Origin: Flavobacteriales bacterium UBA6057
Lineage (GTDB): Bacteria; Bacteroidota; Bacteroidia; Flavobacteriales_G; Salibacteraceae
NCBI GenBank assembly: GCA_002428995.1
Contig: DIYJ01000007.1
Location: forward strand, 144,690 to 208,689
DNA length: 64,000 nucleotides
Direction: 5' to 3'
Below are positions 32,981-42,141 of this stretch, in pieces. Each line of letters opens with the position of its first letter. The first letter of the stretch is position 1. A program made the position numbers and the translations under genes. Under the pieces are notes generated by a model. The model was not told the DNA's origin. It worked only from the letters and a program-made list of their open reading frames with translations, and did not search any database.

Positions 32981-33633
32981 AAAAGAACATTCAGGTATTG
33001 ATCGTGGATGATACGCGACTGGTGAACGAGGGTATTAATTCCCTGTTATCAGACAAAGATGGAATCGAGGTCATCGGGAATGTGCTGAGTGGTCTCGAAT
33101 GCATTGACTTCATCCAGAAGCATTCGGTGGATGTGGTTTTGCTCGATCATCAGATGCCGGAGATGAGCGGCTTGGAAACCCTTCAGAAAATCAATGAGCT
33201 GGGCAGCAATGTGAAGGTTGTACTACTCACACTTTTCAACGAGCAGAATCTTCTCAAGGCATATATGGATGTGGGTATTCAAGGATGTATGCTCAAACAG
33301 GACAGTCCCAGCGAGCTCGCTTTTGGTATTCAGATGGTGGCGCAGGGGGAACCATACTTTTCTTCTTCCGTTGCCAAGGTTTTAGCAGGCAGAGCAAGCC
33401 GAACGGTGAAGCCTTCCAACGCTGGAAGGCCCGTAGATGTAGATCGGCTTACCAAGGCCGAGTGGCAAATACTCGCGCTGATTGGTGAAGGCATGTCAGT
33501 GGAAGAAATCAGCAAGATCCGGCATACGTCTGCGAAAACAGTCAGTCGACAAAAGCAGAGCATCATGGACAAGCTCAATATCCATAAGGAAACGAAACTT
33601 ATGAGGTATGCCATTAACCATGGCATTGAATAG
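32977..33633 (+). CDS. NarL/FixJ-type response regulator
   Basis: A 218-residue regulator. The receiver domain has its phospho-acceptor at Asp 57 ('VVLLDHQMPEMSGLE'), with Thr and Lys of the switch in 'KVVLLTLFNEQN' and 'GCMLKQDSP'. The LuxR-type helix-turn-helix follows ('LTKAEWQILALIGEGMSVEE', 'SAKTVSRQKQSIMDKL'). It overlaps the kinase gene by 4 bases, forming a cognate pair. Targets are unknown. It converges on the LytTR regulator gene. Confidence 0.94.
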   Translation: MKKNIQVLIVDDTRLVNEGINSLLSDKDGIEVIGNVLSGLECIDFIQKHSVDVVLLDHQMPEMSGLETLQKINELGSNVKVVLLTLFNEQNLLKAYMDVGIQGCMLKQDSPSELAFGIQMVAQGEPYFSSSVAKVLAGRASRTVKPSNAGRPVDVDRLTKAEWQILALIGEGMSVEEISKIRHTSAKTVSRQKQSIMDKLNIHKETKLMRYAINHGIE

Positions 33634-33698
33634 ACGTTGTTAGTCGCTTCCAGCATGGTTTTCAGATCTCGGAATGCACCTGAGGGTAGAACCGAATG

Positions 33699-34430
33699 CT
33701 ATGAAGTCAGTTGAAGCTTATCGAGAATGCTCTTGCGCAGGCGCGTGCTGATTGGAACTTTAGCTCCACCCTCCAAGATGAGCTCACCACCATCGGCTTT
33801 GTTGTAACCCTTGATGTGGAAGCGGTTTACCAGATGAGATTGATGCGTGCGCAAGAACCCCTTGGAAATCAATTGATCCTCGTAATTCTTTAGGTTTTTG
33901 CTTGTCACAATTTTTTGTCCATCCGTGAGGAAGAACTCCGAGTAGCTGCCGTTTGCTTCTACCCTGATGATGTCCTGGAAGTGAGCCAGGTGATAGAACT
34001 GACCGGAAGCGAGAACGAGCCGGTCTTGTGGGGGCTGTATTGCGCTGTCCTTATTCCCAGACCTTTCCCTTTCCGGAAGTGTCGCCAGTCGGTTCACAGC
34101 TTCTTTCAGTTCTGCCGGGTCCACCGGTTTTAGCAGGTAGTCGACAGCCTGCACTTTGATGGCATCAATGGCGTATTGGCTGTGAGCGGTGGTGAAGATG
34201 ATGGGAGGCAAGTGCTTGCGGCCAGCTATTTCGATGAGTTCGAACCCACTCATCTGAGGCATTTCAATATCCAGGAAGAGCACATCAACGGGGTTGTTCT
34301 TTAAGTAGAGCAGCGCCTCTGAAGCCTTGTCGAAGACTTCAACCGGACCTATCTCAGGACAGTGCCGGTTGATTTGTGTGCCCAGGTGCTCTGCTGACAT
34401 GTAGTCATCATCTATTACCAATGCCTTCAT
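33699..34430 (-). CDS. LytTR family response regulator
   Basis: A 243-residue protein with an N-terminal receiver (acidic DDD at 7-9, phospho-Asp 54 in 'LFLDIEMPQMSG', Lys in 'YLLKPVDP') and a C-terminal LytTR DNA-binding domain ('IIRVEANGSYSEFFLTDGQK', 'FLRTHQSHLVNRFHIKGY'). It lies 7 bases after the LytS-type kinase gene, its evident partner. Targets are not identifiable in this window. Confidence 0.94.
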   Translation of the reverse strand: MKALVIDDDYMSAEHLGTQINRHCPEIGPVEVFDKASEALLYLKNNPVDVLFLDIEMPQMSGFELIEIAGRKHLPPIIFTTAHSQYAIDAIKVQAVDYLLKPVDPAELKEAVNRLATLPERERSGNKDSAIQPPQDRLVLASGQFYHLAHFQDIIRVEANGSYSEFFLTDGQKIVTSKNLKNYEDQLISKGFLRTHQSHLVNRFHIKGYNKADGGELILEGGAKVPISTRLRKSILDKLQLTS

Positions 34431-34437
34431 ATCCTGA

Positions 34438-37400
34438 TTAACGAGTATTTAGTGTGTCACGATCTGTTGCCTTGAGAAGCGGATTTAACTCCGCCTTGTT
34501 GAGATGCAGCGGGATTTTAAACGAAACTCTCGTTCCTGTTGGGTTTCCGTGTTCATCCTCCAGGTCCGTCACTATTGCCCCTGCTGTGCTTCCCAGGTTA
34601 AAGGCCTCGATCCTTCTGGAAGCGATCATCATACCATATGAACGTTCTTTGTCTCTGGAGGTTCCCATTTGGGCGGAGGCTTTTCGTCCGATTCCATTGT
34701 CCTCAATGCGGACATCCAACAGCGATCCTTCCCGGATGATGATGAGGGTGATTTTGCGATCGCCTTCCTTGTGCTGAAGGCCGTGCCATATGGCGTTTTC
34801 GATGTAGGGCTGAAAGAGTGCCGGAGGAATCAGGATGTCCTCTTCATTCACTCCACGCAGCTCCACCTGAAAATCAATCCCGGAGCCTTTGAACCGCTCA
34901 GACTCCAGGGAAACATAGTGTCGCATCAGCTCTAATTCTTCGCTCAGTGGTATGGTGCTCTTCTCAGAATTGTCCAACACCGTGCGTATAATCCGGGAAA
35001 ATCGATGCAGGTAGAGTTCAGCATCCTCCGCCCGGTTCTTGGATAAGAAATACATCACTGAGGTGATGGAATTAAAGATGAAATGGGGGTTTAGCTGAGC
35101 CTTGATGGCACGCATTTCCAGTCGTGACATTTCCAGGGCAGTCTTCGATTTTTGAGCTTCCAGCGCGCGAATTTGCCGACTTCTGAATTGCACAAAGGCC
35201 AGAACGGATAAGATGAGCAGAAGCCCCATGGTGATTCGGAACCACAAGGTTTCCCAATAGGGAGCAGCCACGTGAAAACTCACCGTTTTGGCTTCACTCC
35301 ATGGCACCTGCATGATGCGGCTTTGCAGCATAAAGGTGTAATCTCCCGGATCGAGGTTGGTAAACTGGATTTGCCGATAGCTGGTGGTAAACCATGTGGA
35401 GTCTAAGCCGACCAGCCGATAGCGATACTTCAAAGGTTCCCTTCTGAAACTCAGGCTTCCAAACTCAAAGCTCAAGGTGTTCTGGTCATATTCCAGATCA
35501 TAGGAACTTCTGTTCGGTCGTAGCTCATGATTGATCCTGACCTCATCAATGACGGCTCGTTCTCTTCGGTCTTCGATCAGCAACTCAGAGCGGTTCGCTA
35601 TGAAAAGTCCAAAGGGACAACCCCAAAAGATTTTTTCCCGTGTCGCCAACAATCCGTTGGATGGAATGTCCCATGATGCCCGGTCATCAAATTGAAATTC
35701 CTCTATCTGAGTCTCCAGTCCTGAAGTGGTGAATTTCAGAAGCGTTCCTCGGTTATTATAACTGCTGGCCCAAAGAGAACCATCACTTGCTGTGCTCATG
35801 CTCCTGGGCATAATCTCGTCCCCATGAGAGTCGAGCAGCCGCTCGCAGTGCTTTCCGGTGATCCTGAAAAAACCTTTCCACGGGGCGCCCTGAGCCCAAA
35901 TGCTTCCCAGGCTACTCTCAATGCACAGAACATTTTCAAGCAGGGAGGAAGGCATATCAAAATCCGGTCTTACAAAGTTGGAGTCTTCCAATACCCACAA
36001 CCCATCGGATGCACCAATCCAAATGGATCCGTCATCATGAACCACCAGATCTCTTAGGATTCTGTGGGGCTTCGAGATCACCACTATTTGATCATCCACA
36101 ATGGTGAACACCTCCAAGCTGGTGCAACCATACACCTGACCTTCCTCGGTGATGAAAAGATCCCTGACGCCTTTTCCCACCATTTTCTTTTGTGCACTGG
36201 AGTGAGGGATTTTTGTCCACTTGCCATCCTTCCAATACGCCATCAATTCGGGGAATCCAGCCCACAGAATGTCTCTCCCCTCATCGTACTCCAAAGATTC
36301 GAAGCTGCTGATCCCGCGTTGATTCACACGTGCAAGTGCTTCTTCGATGGGTGCCAGTTCGCGAATGGTGTCACCAATGCGCTCGTAGATTCTCTGTTGA
36401 GCATTCAAGCAATACATGACACTATCATTGCCCGTGACGTGTTCAATTTCCTTGAAGGGGGCAAAACCGCTTTTGTCTGATATATGAGGAATGTTGGGTG
36501 GCGCAATGTGACCAAAGCCCTGCTTTGACATGCTGCACCACAATCCACCTAACTCGTCTTCGCCTATCATTCTGCACGACATCTCTCCCATCCGGTCAAA
36601 CGCTCTCAGGTCATCATCAAGAGCGAGTCGCAGTCCGCTGGTGTTCGTTCCGATCCACAAGCGCTTCTTGCTGTCCTCGAAAAGGCCGATGATGCTGTCG
36701 TCCATTTCCCGGATCTGAATCAGACTGTCCCGGCTGAACTGAATGATGGCTCTGTCACCATAGGCAAAGAGCATCACCCCGTCTTCCCGTTCCACCAGGG
36801 ATGTGAGGTGCTGAACGTTGGCATAAGCTGTTTTTGTAATCAGGTGAAGCTCTCCCCAAGGGCGTTCATAGAAGATTTCGAGGGAATCAAATCCAGCATC
36901 GGTTTTGATCGAGTAAAAAAACGGAGTGCCGTCATCTAAATGTGAGATGACATACCTGTGCGAACGATCCTCACGCTTTACATCATGATGAAACTGCCCA
37001 TCAGGTGTGATCCTGAATCGCCCTCTGAAACGAGAGGATAAATGGACTGTTCCGTCCTCCGCTTCATGGAAAAATTCGACTCCGTGATAGAAGTGCTGTT
37101 TGATGCTATCCGGGATAGGTAGCTCAGTGAAGCGCTCTCCATCATAATATGCAATGAACAGCTTGCCGATGGCCCATATGCGGTTGTTTCTACCCTTGTG
37201 CAGCGCTACAGCGGCTTTTCCAATGAGAGAGGTGTCTCTATCTATCAGGTGACCCTTAAAGCCATCGAAGCGTGTGAATCCTACAGGACCGCAACAAATG
37301 GCGTAACCCAGAGAGTCAAACACCACATCGTACATCGGGAAACTTCCCATGGCTGCCCCTAAGAAGTCGGAACCGTAGAGAATGTTAGGCACAGGTCGTT

Positions 37401-37467
37401 GAACAGTCGCATTTTGAGCATGAAGTTTCATGCATGCCAAAGCGAGCAGTAGGAGAACAAGTCGCAT
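34438..37467 (-). CDS. LytS-type sensor histidine kinase with beta-propeller sensor
   Basis: A 1009-residue kinase. It has a signal peptide (MRLVLLLLALACMKLHA) and an extracytoplasmic two-component-regulator propeller (about 30-640; repeats such as 'DSKKRLWIGTNTSGLRLALD' and 'VHDDGSIWIGASDGLWVLED'). A Y_Y_Y domain with 'YRYRLVGLDSTWF' comes next, then a transmembrane helix (about 741-761), a His_kinase domain with 'NPHFIFNSITSVMYFLSKN' (His 795) and HATPase ('IENAIWHGLQHKEGDRKI', 'VRIEDNGIGRKAS'). Propeller kinases in Bacteroidota often sense glycan fragments; the ligand here is unknown. It is followed by the LytTR regulator. Confidence 0.94.
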   Translation of the reverse strand: MRLVLLLLALACMKLHAQNATVQRPVPNILYGSDFLGAAMGSFPMYDVVFDSLGYAICCGPVGFTRFDGFKGHLIDRDTSLIGKAAVALHKGRNNRIWAIGKLFIAYYDGERFTELPIPDSIKQHFYHGVEFFHEAEDGTVHLSSRFRGRFRITPDGQFHHDVKREDRSHRYVISHLDDGTPFFYSIKTDAGFDSLEIFYERPWGELHLITKTAYANVQHLTSLVEREDGVMLFAYGDRAIIQFSRDSLIQIREMDDSIIGLFEDSKKRLWIGTNTSGLRLALDDDLRAFDRMGEMSCRMIGEDELGGLWCSMSKQGFGHIAPPNIPHISDKSGFAPFKEIEHVTGNDSVMYCLNAQQRIYERIGDTIRELAPIEEALARVNQRGISSFESLEYDEGRDILWAGFPELMAYWKDGKWTKIPHSSAQKKMVGKGVRDLFITEEGQVYGCTSLEVFTIVDDQIVVISKPHRILRDLVVHDDGSIWIGASDGLWVLEDSNFVRPDFDMPSSLLENVLCIESSLGSIWAQGAPWKGFFRITGKHCERLLDSHGDEIMPRSMSTASDGSLWASSYNNRGTLLKFTTSGLETQIEEFQFDDRASWDIPSNGLLATREKIFWGCPFGLFIANRSELLIEDRRERAVIDEVRINHELRPNRSSYDLEYDQNTLSFEFGSLSFRREPLKYRYRLVGLDSTWFTTSYRQIQFTNLDPGDYTFMLQSRIMQVPWSEAKTVSFHVAAPYWETLWFRITMGLLLILSVLAFVQFRSRQIRALEAQKSKTALEMSRLEMRAIKAQLNPHFIFNSITSVMYFLSKNRAEDAELYLHRFSRIIRTVLDNSEKSTIPLSEELELMRHYVSLESERFKGSGIDFQVELRGVNEEDILIPPALFQPYIENAIWHGLQHKEGDRKITLIIIREGSLLDVRIEDNGIGRKASAQMGTSRDKERSYGMMIASRRIEAFNLGSTAGAIVTDLEDEHGNPTGTRVSFKIPLHLNKAELNPLLKATDRDTLNTR

Positions 37468-37693
37468 GAAAGTCGGAAATCTAGTCAGGTCCTTGAAAGT
37501 AACATTAAGCTGAATAATTCATAACGAACAGCCTTCATTTCTATTGAACGGTAGATGCTTTTTGCAGTTGCTCCCTTGCATTGCCAAGCTGAGGTTTAAT
37601 TCATATCCAGGGTCACGGCCTTACCCCATTCACTCTCAGGTGCCTTGACTTCACAAGAGTCGTTTGATTTTGCACAAACGCAGTTTGCGCGGC

Positions 37694-37710
37694 TCGATTT
37701 AAAAAATCGA
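37694..37710. promoter_or_regulatory. Palindrome upstream of the sulfotransferase gene
   Basis: TCGATTT-AAA-AAATCGA, a 7-bp perfect inverted repeat 23 bases before the ATG at 37734. A regulator site is possible, but nothing else supports it. Confidence 0.25.
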
Positions 37711-37733
37711 TCTTCAGCCAGAATACGGAAGCT

Positions 37734-38447
37734 ATGATCATCAACCTCTTCAGCGGCCCTCGCAATATTTCCACAACCCTCATGTATTCCTTTGCCCAGC
37801 GGTCAGACATGGAAGTGATCGATGAGCCTTTTTATGCCTACCACCTGAAGCATCACAACATTGATCATCCCGGTAAGGAGGAAACCCTTCAGGTTTGGCC
37901 CAACGAAGCGGAAGAGGTTTATCAATGGATCGAGGAAAAAGCTGCCCAGACTGATCATCTGTTTTTGAAGAATATGCCACATCATGTGGTAGGTGCCGAC
38001 CTGTCAGCGATGAACGATTACAGACATCTGTTTCTCATCCGTGATCCGGCCCGAATGATCACTTCGTTCACCAAGGTGATTCAGCATCCTGCCGCCAGTG
38101 ATTTTGCGCTGGAAGATCAGTGGAAGTGGTTTTCGAAGCTGGAAGCGGAAGGCCGGGCACCTTTGGTTGTGAACGCGCACACTATTCTGACGGATCCAAA
38201 AACAGCCTTGCAAAGACTCTGCGAAGCACTCGGGTTGCCCTTTGAGGAAGCGATGTTGAGCTGGCCCGAAGGTCCCAAAGAAGAAGATGGCCCATGGGCG
38301 CCCTATTGGTATGCCAATGTGCATCAAAGCAGCGGCTTTGGAAAGCCCCGACTGGATGCTGCTGAGGTAGCTCCAGAATATCGATCGCTCTATGAAACTT
38401 TACTTCCCTTTTACCAGCAGCTCAATTCCAGGGCTATTCAACTCTAA
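37734..38447 (+). CDS. Sulfotransferase family protein
   Basis: A 237-residue P-loop protein. The N-terminal 'FSGPRNISTTLMYSFAQRSD' matches the 5'-phosphosulfate loop of PAPS sulfotransferases in the short bacterial type. 'HLFLIRDPARMITSF' is the equivalent of the 3'-phosphate motif, where 'RDP' is conserved. It ends 'YQQLNSRAIQL'. It would transfer sulfate from PAPS to a small hydroxyl or amine acceptor; the acceptor is unknown. The gap to the class IV aminotransferase gene is 11 bases, so they are very likely co-expressed and functionally linked. Confidence 0.85.
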   Translation: MIINLFSGPRNISTTLMYSFAQRSDMEVIDEPFYAYHLKHHNIDHPGKEETLQVWPNEAEEVYQWIEEKAAQTDHLFLKNMPHHVVGADLSAMNDYRHLFLIRDPARMITSFTKVIQHPAASDFALEDQWKWFSKLEAEGRAPLVVNAHTILTDPKTALQRLCEALGLPFEEAMLSWPEGPKEEDGPWAPYWYANVHQSSGFGKPRLDAAEVAPEYRSLYETLLPFYQQLNSRAIQL

Positions 38448-38458
38448 AACCAGACACT

Positions 38459-39367
38459 ATGCTTCAGAAATACGACCCTAGAAATGCCGACATCCAAGTC
38501 TTTGTAGGAGACCGGCTCTATCCCCGAGAGGAAGCCAAGATGAGTGTGTTTGACAGCACCGTACAAGGTGGAGACGCGGTGTGGGAAGGACTCAGGGTGT
38601 ACAACGAGGGCTTGTTTTGTCTGGACGAGCATTTAAAGCGCCTCCAGGACTCAGCACATGCCCTGCTGTTTGATCACATCCCTGATCTGAGCTTTGTGCG
38701 TTCCGCCATCCGTCAAACCCTGGTGGCCAACGGCATGCAAGCTGATGCGCACATTCGCCTGACGCTAAGCCGTGGAGAGAAAGTGACTTCGGGTATGGAT
38801 CCCCGATTGAATCAGAACGGGAGCTGCCTCATTGTGCTTGCTGAATGGAAGCCGCCTGTATTTGACAACAACAACGGCATTCGCATCATCACCAGCTCCA
38901 TGCGCAGAAACGGACCGTCCTTCCTCGATTCAAGGATTCACCACAACAACCTGCTGAATAACATCCTCGCAAAGATTCAGGCCAATGTTGCCGGAGCGGA
39001 TGCTGCCCTTATGCTTGATGAGCAAGGTTTTGTGGCTGAGCTGAACGATACCAACGTGTTTATCCTGAAGCAGGGAAAACTGATGACGCCACCGCCAGAT
39101 GCCTGTTTACCTGGAATTACCCGTTCCAAGGTGATATCGCTTGCAGCTGAGCTGGGAGTTCCGTGTGAAGAAGCCCGGATCACAGCAGTAGATTGCTACA
39201 CCAGTGAGGGCATGTTTGCCACCGGCACTATGGGGGAACTCACACCCATCGTTGAGCTGGATGGTCGAAAGATTCCAGGCATCCAAAACGAAGCAGCCTT
39301 TCAGAAAATACGGGAAGCCTATGTGGCCAGCCGATCGCGGTGGTGCACACCTCTTGACGAGCTTTAA
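38459..39367 (+). CDS. Class IV PLP aminotransferase (branched-chain/D-amino-acid type)
   Basis: A 302-residue enzyme with the fold-type IV pattern: 'VFDSTVQGGDAVWEGLRVYN' at the N-terminus, the PLP lysine expected in the middle, 'GFVAELNDTNVFILKQGKL' and 'PDACLPGITRSKVISLAAEL'. Compared with IlvE, 'EGLRVYNEGLFCLDEHLKRL' is conserved, but the product assignment (branched-chain, D-alanine or 4-amino-4-deoxychorismate lyase) is not secure. It is paired with the sulfotransferase gene 11 bases upstream, which suggests a dedicated role making or using a sulfated amino compound. It converges on the glycosyltransferase gene. Confidence 0.85.
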   Translation: MLQKYDPRNADIQVFVGDRLYPREEAKMSVFDSTVQGGDAVWEGLRVYNEGLFCLDEHLKRLQDSAHALLFDHIPDLSFVRSAIRQTLVANGMQADAHIRLTLSRGEKVTSGMDPRLNQNGSCLIVLAEWKPPVFDNNNGIRIITSSMRRNGPSFLDSRIHHNNLLNNILAKIQANVAGADAALMLDEQGFVAELNDTNVFILKQGKLMTPPPDACLPGITRSKVISLAAELGVPCEEARITAVDCYTSEGMFATGTMGELTPIVELDGRKIPGIQNEAAFQKIREAYVASRSRWCTPLDEL

Positions 39368-39378
39368 GCTTAGAAAGC

Positions 39379-41025
39379 CTATGGAAGATTTGGTGTAAAA
39401 AGCACCATTTCCACTGCCGGATAGATCGTTTTGTTGCGGTTTAAGACCACATCGCCATCAATCAGCTGGTTGTGATAGGACAGGTAGAGTTGACCCTCTT
39501 TTCGGGTTGACTCAAGGCGCATGACATTTCCTGTTTCCAGGTAGTAGTAATAAGGCACCTGATAAGGAAGCTCGATCGGAATATCGACCTGCGTTTTGGC
39601 AAACTCAGTCCCAAACAGCGATAGCTTGGGAGTAAGACGGTATTGCCCGAAGATGTTGATCTCACGACCGTCAGCCTCTGCAATCAATTCGTGTGTATAG
39701 TCATGGTGTTTCAGACCTTGCTGGGTGAGTGGAAGGGCCACAAACCCAAAGGCAAAGCGCGCTAAAGCGAGCACAAGCACCACAGTCCACAACGCGCTTG
39801 CACGATCCGGGCTTCGGTGAAACAGGAAGGCCAGCGGCAACACCATCAAGCCGAGCAACACTATGATGACCCTCATCGTCATGGATACCTCAACAGGCAG
39901 ATCTACCGGAACAAAAGGCGCCACAATGCAAGCTGCGCTGCCGATGAGCAATGCCCCAAAAAGCACATGCCTGAAAATACTCCACACCCTGGAAGTTGCC
40001 TCTGATGGCACCAGAGCAGCTTCTACAAAAAGCACCGTGAGGATGGGGAAGAACATAAACAGGTATCGGCTGCGCATTTCTGGAGATATCCAGTAAATCC
40101 AAATGTTGCAGAGCACAAACAGGCTGAGAAATCGCAGGCTCTCAGAAGATGCAATCTGTTGGCGCACCGGCCGCCAAAGCAGGAAGATGATCAGCAATCC
40201 CCAGGGCATCATTTTGCCCAGCAAGTAGCCCGGGAAATCCAGCAGACCTAAGAGTGTTTCCACCAGCGTATGCTCACTCGCGGTGCGCTGAGAAGCTTGC
40301 TGAAAAATGTTGAGTGTAAATGCCAGAACATCGTTTTCCAGGCTGTAGAGGTAGAAGTAGCCTCCCATGAGCCCCGCTGAGAATAGGCCTCCCGCAATGT
40401 GTGGCAGTCCTACGAGTCGTTTCCAGTCGCCTTGGATGATCAGGTATGGAACCAGGGTAAGCGCCTGAAAGGCGATGGACGGAAGCCCCTTGGTAAGCAC
40501 ACCAATGGCCATGAAAAAATAGGACGAGAAAAAGAGCAGCCACCACTGCTTTCGTTGATGGAAATGGAAAATACTGAACACCTGAAGCAGCACCACGAAG
40601 GCGTAAAACAGGTCGATCTCTCCGGCATTCACACTGCCATAAAACAGCAAATCAGACGAGCACAGGTAAGCCGTTGCCAACAGCAAGGCACGATCGCGAT
40701 GCACGTATTTCCGGGCAAAAAGAAACACCAATCCTCCGGAAGCGAGCAATGACAGCGCACCCGGAAGCCGAAGTACCCACTCCGAAAAGTTTCCAAACAG
40801 TGCAAAGAAGAAAGCGATGACCCAGTTGTAGGCCGGAGGCTTGTTGTAGTAAGGCTCACCATTGAGGTGAGGAACCATCCAGTTTCCCGATTCCAGCATT
40901 TCAATCGACACCAGCGCGCGCCTTCCCTCTTCAGATCGAAGATCTATCACGTGGTTGAATGCCAGAAAGCTGATCGCCAGCAGCAACACCACCAGCAGCG
41001 GCCGAACCTTCACCAAAAATTTCAC
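39379..41025 (-). CDS. ArnT-like glycosyltransferase (GT39/PMT family), membrane
   Basis: A 548-residue protein with about 12 transmembrane helices. The first periplasmic loop has 'LRSEEGRRALVSIEMLESG' and 'HLNGEPYYNKPPAYNW', the PMT/ArnT signature for lipid-linked sugar transfer. A C-terminal soluble region of ~120 residues follows. It probably adds a sugar from undecaprenyl-phosphate to lipid A or another envelope acceptor. The family 2 enzyme at 3303 is the kind of protein that could charge such a carrier, but no link is shown. Confidence 0.87.
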   Translation of the reverse strand: MKFLVKVRPLLVVLLLAISFLAFNHVIDLRSEEGRRALVSIEMLESGNWMVPHLNGEPYYNKPPAYNWVIAFFFALFGNFSEWVLRLPGALSLLASGGLVFLFARKYVHRDRALLLATAYLCSSDLLFYGSVNAGEIDLFYAFVVLLQVFSIFHFHQRKQWWLLFFSSYFFMAIGVLTKGLPSIAFQALTLVPYLIIQGDWKRLVGLPHIAGGLFSAGLMGGYFYLYSLENDVLAFTLNIFQQASQRTASEHTLVETLLGLLDFPGYLLGKMMPWGLLIIFLLWRPVRQQIASSESLRFLSLFVLCNIWIYWISPEMRSRYLFMFFPILTVLFVEAALVPSEATSRVWSIFRHVLFGALLIGSAACIVAPFVPVDLPVEVSMTMRVIIVLLGLMVLPLAFLFHRSPDRASALWTVVLVLALARFAFGFVALPLTQQGLKHHDYTHELIAEADGREINIFGQYRLTPKLSLFGTEFAKTQVDIPIELPYQVPYYYYLETGNVMRLESTRKEGQLYLSYHNQLIDGDVVLNRNKTIYPAVEMVLFTPNLP

Positions 41026-41040
41026 GGGGTCAAAAGTATT

Positions 41041-42129
41041 CTAGAAAGCCTCGTTGAAGGTGAAATAGAAGTTTACTTCTTCACCATAGGCCACATCAAA
41101 ACGGATCTTGATGCGATCGTTCTGGTTCACTACAAAACGCAGGCCTGAGCCAGCAGCTGTGATCATTTGATCAAAGCGCCAGTCTTCGTGGTGCTTGCCT
41201 ATGAAGCTTGCAGAGGTGAATAGCGTTTGTTCCAACCGCCAAAACAGGGGAAATCGGTATTCCACTTGTGCAGCCATTTGCTTCTGATCTACAAACCGAC
41301 CTTGATAGTAACCGCGCATCACTTTGGAACCACCCAGCTTAGGTAGCGCAAAAAAGGGAACATCGCCCCACGTGTTTTCTGACAGCAGCTGAGCTCCGAT
41401 CACGTGCTTGTACTTTTTCCACGGGCGTGTAAACACGGCAGCATCCAGAAAAGCTTGCGCGTAGCGGAACTGGCTTCCAAGTGCTTCGTGATACAGCACG
41501 GTGGCCATTTCCAGCTTATAGCCTTTGGCGGAACTGTATACGTTGTCGCGGGTGTCGAGAATGAACACGGGACCCAAACCGCTGATGGTTCCACCATTGA
41601 AGCCAGCGGGACGTACATTGTCGATCAAGCCTCCTGCGTCCGCATCCAAATGGTTGTATGAATCCATCCAATAGCGAACTCCCCAATAGGCTTTGGTTCC
41701 CAACCTGTGCATCGCATCCAGCTTGATCCGCGGAAATTGCACCTCATAGGTTTCTTCATCTTCCAGCCGGGTCTCAGGGCCAATGCCGTAATAGAAAAAG
41801 AAAAAGTCGTAGTAGCCGAATTCTCCCTTGAGCCAGTATTTGTCCTCGTTCAGGTACACATTGTAGTTTGTGTACAGCAGTGTTTGATTGAACAAGGTGC
41901 GCGCTGCCCCGAACAAGATTTGCGAGGATTGGCTTTCAGGATTATCCCCAAGTCGGAGATTCAGTGCTCCCGCTGCTCCATAACCCAAGGATGTTTCCGG
42001 GGTAAAAAACAGCAGCGGCAAAGCAATCAAGCTTACCTTCTTCGGGGCTTCGGTAGAATCCTGACTGCGGCTCGAAAAGCTGCAAAACAGAAGAAGTGAA
42101 ACAAGGAGAAAAGGGGTGAGTCGCTTCAA
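41041..42129 (-). CDS. BamA/TamA-type outer-membrane beta-barrel protein
   Basis: A 362-residue protein with signal peptide (MKRLTPFLLVSLLLFCSFSS) and a C-terminal 16-strand surface-antigen-like barrel. Conserved blocks are 'PLLFFTPETSLGYGAAGALN', 'GLGPVFILDTRDNVYSSAKG' and 'LGGSKVMRGYYQGRFVDQ', the last resembling the VRGF/Y motif of Omp85 proteins. No POTRA domain is present, so it is a short Omp85-like or patatin-type barrel of unknown role. The next gene on the minus strand starts 15 bases later. Confidence 0.85.
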   Translation of the reverse strand: MKRLTPFLLVSLLLFCSFSSRSQDSTEAPKKVSLIALPLLFFTPETSLGYGAAGALNLRLGDNPESQSSQILFGAARTLFNQTLLYTNYNVYLNEDKYWLKGEFGYYDFFFFYYGIGPETRLEDEETYEVQFPRIKLDAMHRLGTKAYWGVRYWMDSYNHLDADAGGLIDNVRPAGFNGGTISGLGPVFILDTRDNVYSSAKGYKLEMATVLYHEALGSQFRYAQAFLDAAVFTRPWKKYKHVIGAQLLSENTWGDVPFFALPKLGGSKVMRGYYQGRFVDQKQMAAQVEYRFPLFWRLEQTLFTSASFIGKHHEDWRFDQMITAAGSGLRFVVNQNDRIKIRFDVAYGEEVNFYFTFNEAF

Positions 42130-42141
42130 ATGGAGACTGAC

